Below, one piece after another: positions 1 to 13,800 of a DNA stretch of 64,000 nucleotides. The translations under genes were made by a program, and so were the position numbers. The DNA is from Pontederia crassipes (taxonomy: Eukaryota; Streptophyta; Magnoliopsida; Commelinales; Pontederiaceae): positions 68,958,118 to 69,022,117 of the forward strand of contig CM060190.1 in assembly GCA_030549335.1 (NCBI GenBank), given 5' to 3'. Every line of letters begins with the position of its first letter. Within the stretch, counting starts at the first letter, position 1. Below the pieces are notes generated by a model that did no database searches, had not been told where the DNA came from, and saw only the letters and a list, made by a program, of their open reading frames with translations.

Positions 1-336
1 TTCTCCAAAGTGCAAGACATGTGATTCATCGCATAAAACTGGATGACATTGAGAAAGTATGCTCAAACTTAGAATGAACATCCACAAAAACCTAATTACT
101 GAAACCCAGAATGATGATCCATCTCAATGTAGCCCTTTCAAAGGTGATACCTACATAAAGTATCATGGTATGTCTTTAATTTCACGAAAGCCAACAGATT
201 GGACTACAACCTTTAGTCAGATTTAGACCTCATGCTGTAGAACACAGCATGTCAGCAAGGAGATGTTACAATCATGCATTTTGTTGGACACGTTTTACCT
301 AAATACGATATGACTTTGAGCTAAAAAAATTATTAC

Positions 337-3300
337 CATTGCTTTCAATCACTGAGACCAGCCTTCCATGAGACTGTAACAATTGCCTCAATGTCTTTGA
401 ATGGCATCTCATAATGCATTGCCTCCAGATCTCATCCAATTCATCAGGGCTAAGACATCTGAATTTTTTCTTGCCAGCATTATCATTGGATCGACCAGAA
501 TGGACAAAGTTTCTGCTAAAGGACCTCCTGTTGAAAGGAAATAAAATTCATAAAATATTAGAATATTTAAATGGCAATGTAATGCATTTTAATGAAGACA
601 AACACATTTCATAATGATGAATAAATAGGAGACCTGCTTCGAGAAAAAAGTGAGTCATTTTTAATATTAGATTCCCCATGATTGATTATTCTAGTACTCT
701 GCTTGCTGCTGCTGTCACTTGAACAAAGTGATTCTGAACTATGGCTGGAACCAAGCTGCAACAGAGCAGCAGTAAACCATGTTGAACGTTCACTTGAAAG
801 TCTAAGCTGCTTTTCTGCATCAGAAAGAATCTTAAGTGCTTGTTGCAGTCTTTCAATCTCAGCTTCAGTTACTGAAATCAAAGAAAAAAAAGTAGAAATG
901 TCAGGCATAGCAGTTAAAGTCTGCTGAAGAAAATGCACACTGGAAATGCTTCACTGGCAGGAAATATTATAAATAATAAAAAAGTTTGCATGTTTTCTAT
1001 GCAATTAAACAAAACCCAAGTTATTGCCTTTGTTTCTTTTTCTGGGCCTATTTTGTCATAGCATAGTAAGGGGTCTTGTTGTTTTGAATAGATATAAACA
1101 AACTCAAATCAGTTAAAACACCTCAAATATGTATGGATTCTTAAGCTCAACAGCTATTGTTCTCTTTACGAATCTCTGGAACAGTTCCAGCTAACAATCT
1201 AAATGTAGGTTTATGATGTCATGTATAAGTAAAACTTGCTTAGTTTAGCCATTGCTTTGTAAAAGGCAAATTAGATGTTGAGTTTTGACACAACCAAACC
1301 ACATACAATAAGAGACAAGTCTCAGTTACCCAATAGTTAAAGATGAGAAGGAATAGCATAGATCACCCACAATTTCGATTCCCAAGAACATTAGAATGAG
1401 ACTGTGAGTTGGTCATCCGATATGTTCCAGCAATTATATCCATTATAAGAGCTGCTAACTGGGACATTAATGCCATGGGATCAACACCAGAATTCATAAT
1501 CTCTCTAGACCTTTTTATAGTTTCAGCAGTACTTGACGACATAGCTATCTCCAGGAGGTCAAGTAATTTGTCATCTGAAACAACTCCAACCTGAAAATTC
1601 TCACAAGACGTGTATGAGGATAAAATAATCCAATCCTGTTCTCATCATAAGATGCAAAAATGAAAAGGCAAAATAACTCATATTTCCTAAATGAGAAATA
1701 AAAAAAATAAAAGACTAATATTCCAGAAAACCATTATAATATGATAATAATATCTGTAGCATGTGTTATACTTATAGCATCCTTCATTAATGAGCATAAG
1801 TCAGAAACAAAAGTGACATATTTAAGAAAAAAGAAAACAGATATTATAGCAGATATCAAAAGCTCAAAATTGATAACTATCTGTGAAATTTTGAAATGCA
1901 TGGAACAAAAGACTGCTAATATCTGCAAAAATTCTTCCACCAATCAACATGTCTTCTGGTTGAGATATATATAAACACATTAAATACAGCTTAAGCAATA
2001 TAAATATTTCCCACGTCAACTTGACCACCTATCAGCAGAACAGATTTATTAATCTTATGTCATGAAAGAATATGAACTCAAAACATATAAATACTGATGC
2101 AAGGGCAACATATAAATCATTTATTCTATGTCTAGAGCAGATTCTAATCAGGAAAAGAATAAACTAACCCAATTTCCAAAACATGCATTACTAATCTAAT
2201 GACAAAAAAAATATGAGCTCAAAAGATAAAAATACTAAGGCAAGGGCACATGTAAATCATGTTATCATATGTCTGAGTAGATTCCAATCAGAAAAAGAAG
2301 AAACTAACTCACAAGATCATTCACAAGTGAAGTGGTAATCTTTCTCCCAAGCAAACTCAATTGGTCTAACATTGTTTCTGCATCTCTAAGTGAACCCTCT
2401 GAGTTCAGAGCAATCAAATCCAGAGCATCCAGCTCAACATCAATTTTTTCTTGCGCAGAGAGTTTTCTCAAACGGCACACTATGTCTATGTCCTTAATTT
2501 TGGAAAACATGTACTTTTGACACCTTGATACAATAGCACGTGGCAAGTTATCTGGGTCAATAGTAATGAAAATGAATACAACACGAGGATGTGGTTCATC
2601 AAGAAATTTCCCTAATGTCGACCAGTTTTTTGATGATAACATGTGGCATTCATCAATGACGAAGACTTTGTACTGTGAAGTTCTTGCACCCAGTGAGAGA
2701 TTTTTCAATATATGCTTGACCTCATCCATACTCTTACTGTTTGTGGCATCCACTTCTTTAAAATTAGAAAAATTTCTGCCAGAGAATGCAGCGCATTCAC
2801 TACAAAACCAACATGGCTTCTTTTCTTTGGTGGATAAACAATTAAGGGCAGCAGCATAAATTCGTGCTATGGATGTCTTTCCTGTTCCACGAGGACCTTG
2901 AAAAAGGTAGGAAGGGGCTATCCTTCCCCTCAAAATAGCATTGTTAAGTGATTGGACAATGATACTCTGGCCTACTATTTCATTAAAAGACATAGGTTGG
3001 TATTTTTGGCTTAAGCTTAACTGGTTAGCAGTCTCCATATCTGCTTGTCCAAGCCCTGTTATTTCCACACCCTCTTGGCTTTTACAACTAGACCACCTTC
3101 TTCCATCCAGTCGACTGAGGGCCTCCAAATCAAGCTCTCCAAAATTAGTTGAAAGGTCATCACTAGCAGTATCTAATAATGAACCTCCTCCATCAATGCT
3201 ATTCATCAACAAAGGAAAACGTTGAGAAGATTTTGGCATGCGTTTCTGCTTATATGATACAGATGATCTCTTCTTACTGCCAGAAAATGTCTGACCCCCA

Positions 3301-4298
3301 CATATAATGCTACTGCCTTTTCTTTTCAGAGTATCAGACAGTGAAGGAGAATAATAAGCTCCAGATCTCCTACCTTTTGTTCTCTTTGACCAATAGCATG
3401 GAATACTACAACCTTGACTTTTTGGTAAATCTACTTGATCAAACTCGTCCTCATCAAAAGACTCAGCAGTTCCATCCCAAGAATCAAGAATACTGGGATT
3501 GCGAACACCACATTTGTAGTAAGAACTTGTGGATGCAGGAGTGCAGGACTGGGAGGATGTGTCTTTTCTTGAGATTCTGAGGATCTTGGAAGAATGTGAC
3601 CAATTTCCACATCGAGATCCACTGAACAATGGTGAGGCACATCGGGAAAGGCAACCAGGTTTCAGAGTCAAATCATGAACCAAGTGCCTCAAATTTTCTG
3701 AGCTACAGTTCTCAGTGTCATCAGATTGCCCTCCTGAGTTCAGAACACCTGTGGAGTTGGATGCTGTATCTGGGATCCTTGAAGTAGCTGAATTCTTAAC
3801 CAGCCCTCTTTTTCTTCTTGGTTTTCTTAAAGTTCTTCTGACTGGCATCTTTGTGCTATTGCCTATTATAGTATGAGACATGTTGATAGGAACTTCGCGA
3901 TGCGTAATGCTTTTAGAATCCATGATATGATGATTGCTCAAGTTGTCCTCTTGACTTGCCATAACTGAACTTTCTTGATCCTCGTCCTGTAATTGCTTCC
4001 CACTCTCACAAGATTTTGTGGAATTATACCTCCAATTACAGAGATATACTTTTTTGTTTTTATTACTATCATGTCTTAAAGGCACTTCAACCGATACACT
4101 GCTGTTGCTTAGACCTGTCAAATTTTCTCTTATTTCATTAATGTTGCTTACTTTGGAAGTTCCAATGAATGAGTTAGAACTGAAGCGAGATCTCCATGAA
4201 GAACAAGTTTCTGGATCACGTAGAAATCGTGCCCTTCGGAGGGCTGTAAGCTCCTTCTTCAAGTGAAGTTCACTTGGGCCAACACAAGTTTCCACCAT
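337..4298 (-). CDS. STICHEL-like AAA+ protein (DnaX-like), 3' end beyond the window
   Basis: Exons on the minus strand, read from splice sites and family similarity: 4298-2313, 1590-1371, 871-634 and 527-337. All phases agree, giving about 878 codons so far. The first exon has a long serine-rich N-terminal part beginning with a PSELHLKKEL-type motif. An AAA+ module like bacterial DNA polymerase III gamma/tau follows: Walker A GPRGTGKT near residue 467, a four-cysteine zinc motif C-x8-C-x2-C-x2-C near residues 487-503, and Walker B VFVIDECHML near 544. Exon 2 gives VGVVSDDKLLDLLEIAMSSS, exon 3 TEAEIERLQQALKILSDAEK, exon 4 DELDEIWRQCIMRCHSKTLR, all typical of STICHEL proteins. The start has an in-frame TGA five codons upstream. 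The donor of exon 3 (AG|GTCTCC) is weak and is the least sure junction. A last exon may begin at 38 but is not recognisable. In Arabidopsis, STICHEL controls trichome branching; the biochemical role is unknown. Confidence 0.88.
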
Positions 4299-6310
4299 TC
4301 TCCCGTGAATAAATCAATTGAACTCTGAAGGTATTCAACAAGTAAACAGTAGACACAACTCAAGAACACAAGGTACCTATTGCATGACTTTTGAACTTTG
4401 CCCCAGAGATAAACCTGCAGAAACAGCATTTTTTAACAGGTTTGGATGCCCTAATCTGGCTGTAAATGAAAATATTACATGAAAAATCAGAGTGAATCTA
4501 ATACTCAGAAGAAGACAATATTTCATGATTTTGATTTTGTTTCATGCGCAAATAGTATGCATTTACATTTTCCTATAATGTAGAATACAGCTTTAGACAT
4601 ATTTATTAACTTTACATGTTTGAACATGTCGACTGTTCTAACGTTGCTGTAAACGGAAAAATTGAATGGAAACTGTTAATGAAATTATATTTTGAGTACT
4701 CCTCATTATCAAACAACAATAAGAAGATTTTTCTACATTCGAAAAGTGAAGTACTGATCTGAAGAGCTTACCTCAAATGCCCAATTGGAGGTAAGGAATT
4801 GAATTCATAAGAAATGTATATCACAATAAAAAAAACAAAAAATCTTGCGTATCTTCAAAGTAGGAGCGGAGAGCCCAGAGGATAAAAAAAACTTTTTGAA
4901 ATGAAGCCTTGTAGGTCTCACAGTGGTGACAGAGAGGGAAGGAAAAAGGGATAGTTTGATTGCTATGCCAAATAAAGGCATCATGTGCTGTGAATTGGTG
5001 TTGAATGAGCATGAATATCCACTACAGACATCCCAATCTATTCGGAGATCAAAATACGACAAATGCTATACTTTTTTACGGCAAAAAGGATGATCCGCAA
5101 TGTATCAGCCACCCACGTTATTATAGTTTTAAAATTTTACATAACAATCATGTGGAAGAATCTACCCAACTGTCCCCACTCCATAATCAAGTTTCTCCCC
5201 ACTCTAATAATATTTTCCACATAAACTCTCTGGTTCATGAATATAAATTCATTTTGTTGCCTCAAAATGACCATAATAAATAAATGGCACGCTTTTTAAA
5301 TTAAAAGAAGTAAATGAAGAATCTTTTATCCAATAATTCACAAAAAAGTTTCAAGTCTGTCAAAGAAACGGAGCAGATACAGGATGTCAGATCACTTAGA
5401 GAGAGAAAAGCAAAGACGAGACCTTTTACTACAAGTTCAAATGAGAATTTCAAAGGAAGAGAGTAGAAAAGGACCTCTTGATTGTCATCATTTAACCACA
5501 AGTGGACAATTTATCTACTCCAAGATATCAAACCACTGAAAGATTGTTTTTCTTTCTTGCACTGGAAGAAGTGGAGGAGGGATCAAATCCAGATGACATA
5601 AATGGATCTCTAAATTGCTACACTAAACAAAAATATTTCTTGCAAATTCGAATTAAACAAACACGCGAAACCACAAAGCAAAATAGTTCACTTACACTGC
5701 TTCAAGAGATCGCGCACAATACAAGATCAGATTTTTGTTACAGTCAAAACAAGTAAAAAAAAAAGGATCTTTATTCCATTACTCGCCTCAAAAATCCTAA
5801 CTCGACGCCTGAAACGGCGCAGACAAAGAATGCATCCGCCTCGCTAGGAGCAAACACTAAGGAGAGCGATACAAAAAAAAGGGACCCTTTTTATTGCAAT
5901 GCCACAGTGCCACAGCGGGAGAGCAGAGCTCCGAAGGATCCTCAGGGAGGAGATCTTGGGATCGTGGAGGATTTTTCTTGTGACAGTGATAGCATTCACT
6001 GCTTCCAAATTACTCCCAATTGGATCATTGATCTCTAGGGTTAGAGTCGGCGGCCCTCCATCGAGTGCGCACTCCACAGTCCAACGCCCCTCCTCCCCTC
6101 TTCGGAACGTTGGGCACGCAGACAACGTTCGCTAAGGAAAATGGAGAAAAAGGCAGGCTTTTTCCCCTAAGCCCCGCGCCTAGATTCCAAAACTTGGTGG
6201 TGCCTTTTCAGGCGCGTGTTTTGCGAATTTTCTTTCACTGCCCAAGTGATTACTCTCTCTCCTCTTTGCCTGCCCGACCATATTTGATCGTCATAATTTG
6301 CGCTGTCCAA
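4299..6310 (-). promoter_or_regulatory. Leader and promoter region of the STICHEL-like gene
   Basis: No protein-coding exon is recognisable here. A short candidate non-coding exon on the minus strand (4413-4376) is flanked by TTTCTGCAG and GTACCT, and another acceptor-like CCTTCAG lies about 40 bases before the start codon. The intron between them would be very short, so the leader structure is uncertain. GC content rises at 5.8-6.2 kb, as expected for a first exon, and a stretch open on both strands there (5844-6135) is probably leader sequence. Confidence 0.4.
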
Positions 6311-6332
6311 AATTAGCAAGCAGTGCGCGAGA

Positions 6333-6339
6333 TTTTATA
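6333..6339 (-). promoter_or_regulatory. Candidate TATA box of the STICHEL-like gene
   Basis: TATAAAA on the minus strand, in the context CTTATAAAATCTCGC. It sits just upstream of the GC-richer leader, so transcription would start near 6300-6310. It is placed by sequence only. Confidence 0.4.
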
Positions 6340-6344
6340 AGCTC

Positions 6345-9080
6345 ATTTTAAAATCTTCCATTGGAGTTGAGCTGTCACATCTCAATGATTAGCTGCCAAT
6401 GTAAAAGAGCCTTCTTTTTTTTTCTGACCGCAGCGAAATTACCTTCTTTTTTTCTTAAGTACTTGGCACTCTTTCAGTTCATACCGGTTCAGAAAATGCT
6501 GCTTAAAGTTGTTTTAGTTGATAGATTTGAGTATGAATTCGAAATAGGAGTTGGAGAACAATTAATGTATTTTCATTGTGCTTTTACATTTGGGCACGAT
6601 TTGTTTTTGTTCTCGGCGGCAGATGCCATTACTGTTGGAATTTAAATGCTACAAATTTTATATTTTTTATTAATTGAAATATTATAATTACTAATAAAAA
6701 AGAGTGTATTTACACATGCATTTTGAACTGAGAGATGTAATCTTCCACTCTGATAAATACCTTGTTATTGATTCATGTATGAAATCAGTGGCAAAAATTT
6801 TAAAGTAAGATGTTGTGAGGTCTTTGATATTATTGGTTATCGAACTTTGAGACTTCCTTATATTATGACATATTATTTAAGTAATTTTCTAAATATATGT
6901 CGTGCCTCAAAGTTTCGATATTTATTTTGTTTATTTGCATCTACTCACTAATATCTAACAATTATGATCTTTTTTTTTATTTTCTGCAAGAAGGGAGCTA
7001 ATTTGCTATTGCAACTCGGCGTGTAGTTGCATTTACTTGAAACCTGATCATTTAGGGAATTTCTTAGCCTGAATAAAAAAATTATTCCAAGAATATTATA
7101 TTCTAATTATATTTTTATTCTGCATCTTGTTTGATTGAAAGAATAAATTTAATATTTTTATAATTAAAATATTTTACTATAAATAGTTTACATTTATTAT
7201 TATTATAATATAATAGTTTTTAGTTAAATAATAAAAAATGAAAAAAAGAGAATATCTCTATTTTATTGTTTTAAAAGAATAAAGATATTATTCATTTGTT
7301 AAAAAAAATGATGATTACGCATTCTCCTAAGTGGATTCACCGAAATCAAAGTTTGATCATCTTAATCTTATGTTGTGTCGCGTTTGATCATATCCTCATA
7401 AATATTAAGATACTCTACTCTTTATCGTTGAACCAAACGGCCCTTTAAATTTGGTATAAACACTACTTCATCAATGCCCAGAGTGCTCCCTCTAGAATTC
7501 TGAAATGATTAAAAGCCAAAGGCATTTCAAGACAAAACTGCTCAACAGTGGTAAAGGAATCATGCATCTTAAAGCAACATTATATTATAAGATCATGCTA
7601 GGGATCTCAGAAGTTTGGACAAACAGATAAGAGGACAAAGGGCTATAGACAACAGGCATACAAAATCGTCAAAAAGGACAGGGATGAAGTGGGGCATGAC
7701 AAAATCTTATTTATCTACTTATTTTGAAGGCTTGCAAATTTCAAATCAATTCAATTTGCGGTCTCTCCAGATAATTATTTTTTTTTTATGTTGTGATGTT
7801 TTTCGTATCGAATTAATTCAACTAACCAGTTGTAGTGTTGCTGAAGTCGGCATCTCCTGACAAGTGCAAAGCATCAGATATGAAGAGCAAAGAAGCAAAC
7901 CTTCAGAAAGGAGAAGCCAAAGAGTGTAGGGGGCAACACAGAATTCTCCAATCTAATCTTTGACTGATGTGACAGTTTTCTCTCAGTAGGCTAATTTCAT
8001 TTCCTCCTGAAGAAATATACTGCAATTATGGCCATGGTTGCCTGCTTGGAAAGTCTGATCTGATGGCTATGTGAAATATGTGATCTGGTGCAGAGAAAAA
8101 AAAATGGAGATAGATACATCAGCAAGAAAGGATGACTACAAGTTAGAAAAAGCATTATCAGTACACTGTACTGATATACATAAAGCAGAAAAAAACAATT
8201 GAATTTCAGGCGCACATCTGTTGATAATTTATATCAGAAGATGCAATATAAAAAAAGGGACAGCCAGTAAAATTTGTTGCAAATTGTAGGCAAATCGCAT
8301 GAATTAAACCATTTTATGGATGAAATTAATTTTCCATTTGTGGGCTTGGTGGAGGTCTGAATTCACAGATCTCTTGTTGTTCTCATATTCTATGAACTCA
8401 GGTATAGAAAAGATCAAATCATCCAATCAAGAGTTACAACCCAAATGCCCACTTCAATTGCTATGCTTGCATACTCTCAAGTATCGAAGTAGGTAGGGTT
8501 CCTAATGAATGCTCTCATTAGTACTACTCTGCTAACTCAAGATTCATCACCTTTTGGGCTGTTCGATTCATGAATAAAACATTATTCATCCTAAAATAAT
8601 CAAACACATCAAAAAAATAGCCTGGAACAATAAATCTGGTCAATGCAGATTTATACAACTCTATTATTATGCTATCAAGTTGTTCAGGGTGTAGGGTGTA
8701 GTAGTTACAAGGCTACTCGTCATTTATTGATCAAGTTTGGTGTAAAATCTCAACCTCCTGGTGGTTTTAGGATTTTATCGACCTTATTTTAAATTTTGAC
8801 CAGCTAAAGCCAACCAATTGTAAATGCTCCATCATCAACATTTCAATGAGAGTCTGCAATGTACATATTACAATGTTTGATATTTCAAAGTGAACTTAGA
8901 ACAAAATGATTAGAGGGAAATTACATATAGAAGAATAAAAAATTTTACGAGGTGCATTTTTAATTAGGGTACATTTTCGAACGATTACAATTTCTCTTTG
9001 GAAGAAAACAGTATAAATAGAAAATTTAGAATAACTCAAACTTTAAGAAGCTTTATAAGAAAATTTCAAAATCATCTAAG
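6345..9080. other. AT-rich spacer with no recognisable gene
   Basis: Open frames here are short and have no family resemblance. Segments around 7040-7445 and 8550-8760 look like decayed non-autonomous transposons in their AT-rich style, but I could not pair terminal repeats. Nothing else can be supported. Confidence 0.5.
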
Positions 9081-10717
9081 TTCCCTGTAACGCCTCGATA
9101 CCCATCACTCACAGTCATCCCAAAAATATCACACACAATTTTTTATAAGACAATTTTTCAAGATATAAAGCATAAAATGTGGAAGATTTTCAATAATAAT
9201 AACTAATAATGAATATCCATATGTCCATAATGTTAATAATGTGGAAAATATAACTAAACAATTCTAGGACACAATGTTATGTCATGTGTAATCCAACTGT
9301 CTATCAAGTTGAACCACCTCCAAAATCATCATTTATAACTTTCACACTTGCTCGGATCCAAGTAAAAAAAATATTCATGAGTGTAAAAATATTTTCTAAT
9401 CATAATCAAGAATGCTCAATTCATAGAATCAATAAAATAACAATTGAGCAAGTTAATATAATAAACCATTTTATCAATATGGATAATATATCGAGCTAAG
9501 GTTAAATTACCACTGTATATCACTAACAATTATCAATTAATAATTAAATATTAAATATTAAATTAATAATTTCTTAATTTAATAATCAATAGGCAGTAAC
9601 AATTATCAATTCAACATCAATATATATATATATATACTTTAAATTTGATTCAATTCAACTTAATTTGATTTGAATTTTATTTCAACGTTAGATCTTATCT
9701 AATGTAATAAATAGTGTTCGGTCAATTAAGAAAACTTCATGTTATTTTCGTGCAAGCCAATGAGAGTTCAGTGTCACAACAAATCCATCAATAATAATGT
9801 CAATAATTCGTGAATATGGGGATTAGGACATTATCTATCGCATATAATATGTTAACAATAAATCACGGCTTCAAGGCAATCATAAACATGGAGACTCGAT
9901 AATTTTAGCTTCTATCTTGCTTATTTAAGACGTTTATCTTTATTAATTTACCTAAGTTAAACAATACACAATCAGAAAGGCTACTAGATTAATAATATAA
10001 TCAATAATGAGACTAGTAATGTGATCAAATAATCACTACTAATAATGATCCAATTAATTACAATTTAATATCATAAAATAGATTTTCTACCTTCAAAACT
10101 CAACTCGCGTTAGTGAGAACTCAGGCCATGTTCCGATTCAATTTTTCACCTCGCCCGAGTAGAAACTTAAGCCAAGTGTGTTTTGAACCCGGACCAGATT
10201 GGACTTGGTTCTTTCAAACTTGGTCTAGGTCTTCGGAACCTAGGCCAGGTAGCCCAGATCCTAATCTGATTTCGCTCATTTAATTGGTGTCGCACTCATG
10301 CATCAAAACTCGGGTTGTGCTGCACCATAACCCAGCTGGATCCTACAACAACTCAGACTCGACACATCGATTCGCACTCGAATTCGTTGGACACCGAGTC
10401 GGGTTGGACAAAACTCGGGCCGAGTTCCGTCGTCATCGAGAAGTCATGTTCCGACACGATTTTTCGATCGTCGAATCAATGTCATACAATGTCTAATCCA
10501 TGTGAAAACCATATCAACGAAATCTCTGAATCGAGTCCAGTATTTCATATCATCGAAAATCGTGTGCCTATGGGGATCCCACTTACGTGCCTAAAGTTTG
10601 CTGAAAAATCATCTAGGTTCCTGTCGTTTGTAAGTTGCACGAACATCAAACTTTGATCAACGATTTCTTTCTCCAATCACTTAGACGATGATCTGCTATG
10701 TGAGAGGCGAGGTCTTT

Positions 10718-10915
10718 GAAATGCCCCATTGGTTGCTTTATAGAACACCTCGATTTGCATGAAAATGAGAAGAAAAGTAGAGCTCGTAGTGTAAAATTAT
10801 ATTAATAGTTTCCAACTACTCTTTAATGTCTAGCTATAGTTGTATACTAAGGTTTTAACTTCTATTGAACATTGAACTCACCTTGAATTAAACCCTCTGT
10901 TAATTATGATAAAAA
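10718..10915. repeat. Direct repeat, copy 1
   Basis: Begins GAAATGCCCCATTGGTTGCT. It matches 11636-11875 along its length: GCATGAAAATGA, the stretch before TTTAATGT, ATAGTTGTA, and ACTTCTATTGAACATTGAACTC. Copy 2 has about 35 extra bases after GAGCTC. The pair lies inside the LTR-like remnant. Confidence 0.7.
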
Positions 10916-11197
10916 TTCGTATTTAGCACCAGTACACTCAAAATCATTTCCATTGAAAGTGTCAATCTTTTAAATCTTTAAGTTTCTATTACGAAAAATG
11001 CCCAGAAATATGAAAGCGGTAATAAAGAAATAAAAAATTACAAATTGGACTATAAAAACTTAATTTGATACGATTTATTTTTGTGTTTTTGACACGTGAT
11101 TTCATTTGGGCTATTTTTTCTCAGTTATTCAAGATTTTTATCTTGGAGTGATTTAATTCCGTTAAAATATATAGGAGCAAGCAAAAAAGAAGTAAAA

Positions 11198-11602
11198 GTT
11201 AATTTCATAAACCTCCCTCGAAGTATAATGATTTTTCGCGTCTAACCCTCAATTATGAACTTATCGTATGACATCCTTAAATTTTATCGTGATTTTCACT
11301 TAAATCCTTAAGTCAAATTTTGTTAACTTTTTTATTATTTTTCCTATCTATGAAAAAACTAAAATATTCTCATATGATTTGAAATAAATATCCTTTTTTT
11401 CTTCATGGATGAAAATTCAAAATCATGGGAGAGAATTTTAATCTTTTCATAAACATAAAATAAAAATAATATAAAAGTTAATAAAATCTAATGGAGTGAC
11501 CTAAGTGAAAATTACGGTAAATTTTAAGAATGTTATGATAAGTTTACTTCATAATTAGACGCAAAAAGTCACTATAATTTAGGAGAAGTTTATGAAATTA
11601 AC
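11198..11602. mobile_element. Fold-back (long inverted repeat) element, about 405 bp
   Basis: The left arm begins GTTAATTTCATAAACCTCCC and the right arm ends with the complement, GGAGAAGTTTATGAAATTAAC. The pairing continues through TTTTTCGCGTCTAA/TTAGACGCAAAAAGT and ATTTTCACTTA/TAAGTGAAAAT almost to the centre near 11405. Arms of about 180-190 bases leave a very small loop, so transcripts would form one long hairpin. No coding capacity. It sits between the two copies of the direct repeat. The superfamily is unknown; no clear target duplication was seen. Confidence 0.75.
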
Positions 11603-11635
11603 CTAAAAAATAAATAGTAAGAAAACTTTAAGGCA

Positions 11636-11875
11636 TTGAAACGCCCCACCTATTGGTTTCTAGAACACCTTGGTTTGCATGAAAATGAAAGGTTAGAGCT
11701 CCACAGAAGAAGTGTTGGAATGGAGGCTCCCTGGGGACTACGCTGTGTAAAAATTTTATTTGGCTGCTAATAATTTTCAATTACTTTTTAATGTTTATTT
11801 ATAGTTGTAAACTAGAACTTTGACTTCTATTATACATTGAACTCGTCCTAAAATTAATCATCTATTATTTATTCA
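11636..11875. repeat. Direct repeat, copy 2
   Basis: Begins GAAACGCCCCACCTATTGGT and matches copy 1 at 10718-10915 with substitutions and an insertion after GAGCTC. Confidence 0.7.
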
Positions 11876-12087
11876 AATTTAATTAAATCTGAATTTAAGT
11901 AATAACTCCCTAACCATACTTATCACAAATTCAACTCAACTCAAATTCCTCCTTACTATTTCAACTCCATCTCTAATTTCCCATCAATTTTGAAATTAAA
12001 CAATTTAATAAGTAAAATAATATTTTCAATAATATTTTCAGAATAAAATTTATTTATTTATTTTATAAAAAAAACTCGGGCATTACA

Positions 12088-13790
12088 TTTCGTCCGTCTT
12101 TGCATTATTGTTCGAACAACGAGATCCAGTCTCCAGTTATTTGAGAAAAAAAAAGAGTTTATAAATGAGTTAAAATCAATGCATTATCAGTTGTGAATTA
12201 ACGAAGACAAACGAAAAATCATAATAAGAAAAAATAGCTTTTGAGTCGTTCACATCTCCATCTAAGTTTTTGGCTTTTCCTCTTTTTACTTATCTCATTG
12301 AAAGATGACAACCCTCCCACACCATCACGCGCTCTTGTATTATCCTTAATGACTGATCACAACGGCGAGCTCATAGGCCCACCCCATGAGCATATCAACA
12401 AGTTCACATACCACTGTCATGACCCTTTTTTTTTTAAATGAAAAAGACAGGTGATGCTATACAACAGATAAAGAGGAAGCAAGAGCTAATTATATTTCTG
12501 CAACTTGGGGTCACCTATAACTAATAAACAACAAGATCAAATCTTGCTTTGGCTTGAGAACCCTCTGAACAACATCCCTTCTGAAGGCATGCCAAATCAT
12601 GCTCTCTGGGCAGGGGGCACAAGTACTGGCTTGGTGGTGGCTGCTTTCGAGGTAGGTTCGCAGCAAGAAGCAGTAGAAGTCCACCCACATCGTATGTGCA
12701 TTTTATAATGCAGGTGCGCTTTTCTGCATTGGCCGTGCCACTACAACTTTGACAGCATATCAAACATGTGAAGATAGTAGATAGGGGCATCCTCTCTCCC
12801 CTGTAGTCGTCTTCATACAATGAACTGGGCCTTCGGGTGCATCATATTTGATTCAGACAGTTGTGCTGGTGTGATCGGATCCATTTAAGAGCCACAGCTC
12901 TCTCGCAGTTGATGGCTGTACTCTAATCTGCAAAAACAGCCATTCCAAATGAGCTTCCCTGTTGTGAGAAAGTTTGCCCACTACATCGACAGGAAAATTG
13001 GCAGACATGTGAGCCATGGACACTGTTAATTATTCATTGACAGAGAAGGCTTGCCCAAACCACTGACAGTGTCAGGCCATGTGGAGCTGTTCCATGATTC
13101 ATTAGTAGATCAGTTATCAAACATTCTTTGCAGTGTGAAGTAACTGTGTATGTTATTTTGACACCCCAACTGACGTAGAAAGGCAGTCTGCTTGCAATTT
13201 TTCCGATAAAGAAAATGTCTTGTCAAGCTGAATGCATCAACCAGTTCCAGAAATTCTGAGTGCTGCACAAATTTCATTTTACCAAAAAATAGCACCATTC
13301 CTTTTTTTCGCTGGAAAATAACATCCAGTCATATTCCACAAACTTCAATGATTTCACCAAGGACACAAACAAAATAAACCAGTAAAGATGCCCAGAGCAA
13401 ATGTACCAATGACAACCATACAAGCTGATACTTTGGACTACACTGACACAGACTACAAATTGATGAAGTGATTGGACTGGCTAGAGATCAAGGAGAATAA
13501 GAATGCTATATATGAATTGATGAGGCTTTGGAGAGAACAGAGAATACATCAAGTACCACACTGGAGGAGACGTGAGCCGAAGGAACTAAGGGATTAGGAA
13601 GGCTGATTAGACAGAAACATCACCGCGTGAAAGTTAAATGGAAGAGTGGACAATAATAATCAGCAAGAGCTATTTAACTATGACATTAACTTCTTAATTC
13701 TTAATGCCTATCAAGGAGACCTGGTTTTTTACTGCTGCATCCAAATTGGTTCACCTTAAAACTTCTGAAGCTCCTATATCAACAACCATA
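12088..13790. other. Spacer downstream of the Alfin-like relic
   Basis: No protein family is recognisable. On the minus strand an acceptor-like GGCTGTTTTTGCAG near 12930 precedes a GC-richer stretch (12500-12930), so part of this could be a spliced 3' UTR or non-coding transcript of the Alfin-like gene. Both strands have open frames of 60-100 codons at 12505-12820, without similarity I recognise. Confidence 0.35.
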
Positions 13791-13800
13791 AGCTTCCCTT

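Larger units (their letters stand above)
9086..12087. mobile_element. LTR-like remnant with nested repeats
   Basis: The segment begins TGTAACGCCTCGATACCCAT and ends CTCGGGCATTACA, so it has TG...CA ends with a short inverted TGTAA/TTACA. This matches the style of the solo LTR at 32431 (TGTAACGACC...GATATTACA). The body contains a stretch with many short acting-like CTCGG/GGCC words (10081-10460), typical of gypsy-type LTRs. Flanking 5-mers differ (TTCCC and TTTCG), so no target duplication supports the borders. An internal direct repeat and a fold-back element are listed separately. No coding domain is visible. Confidence 0.45.

Noticed and set aside
4805..5062. Minus-strand open frames upstream of the STICHEL-like start
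   Set aside because: They have no similarity to the family N-terminus and lie in probable leader introns.
12505..12820. Possible small peptide or microRNA precursor on either strand
   Set aside because: I compared it with conserved plant microRNAs and peptide families I know and found no match; no good hairpin was evident by eye.
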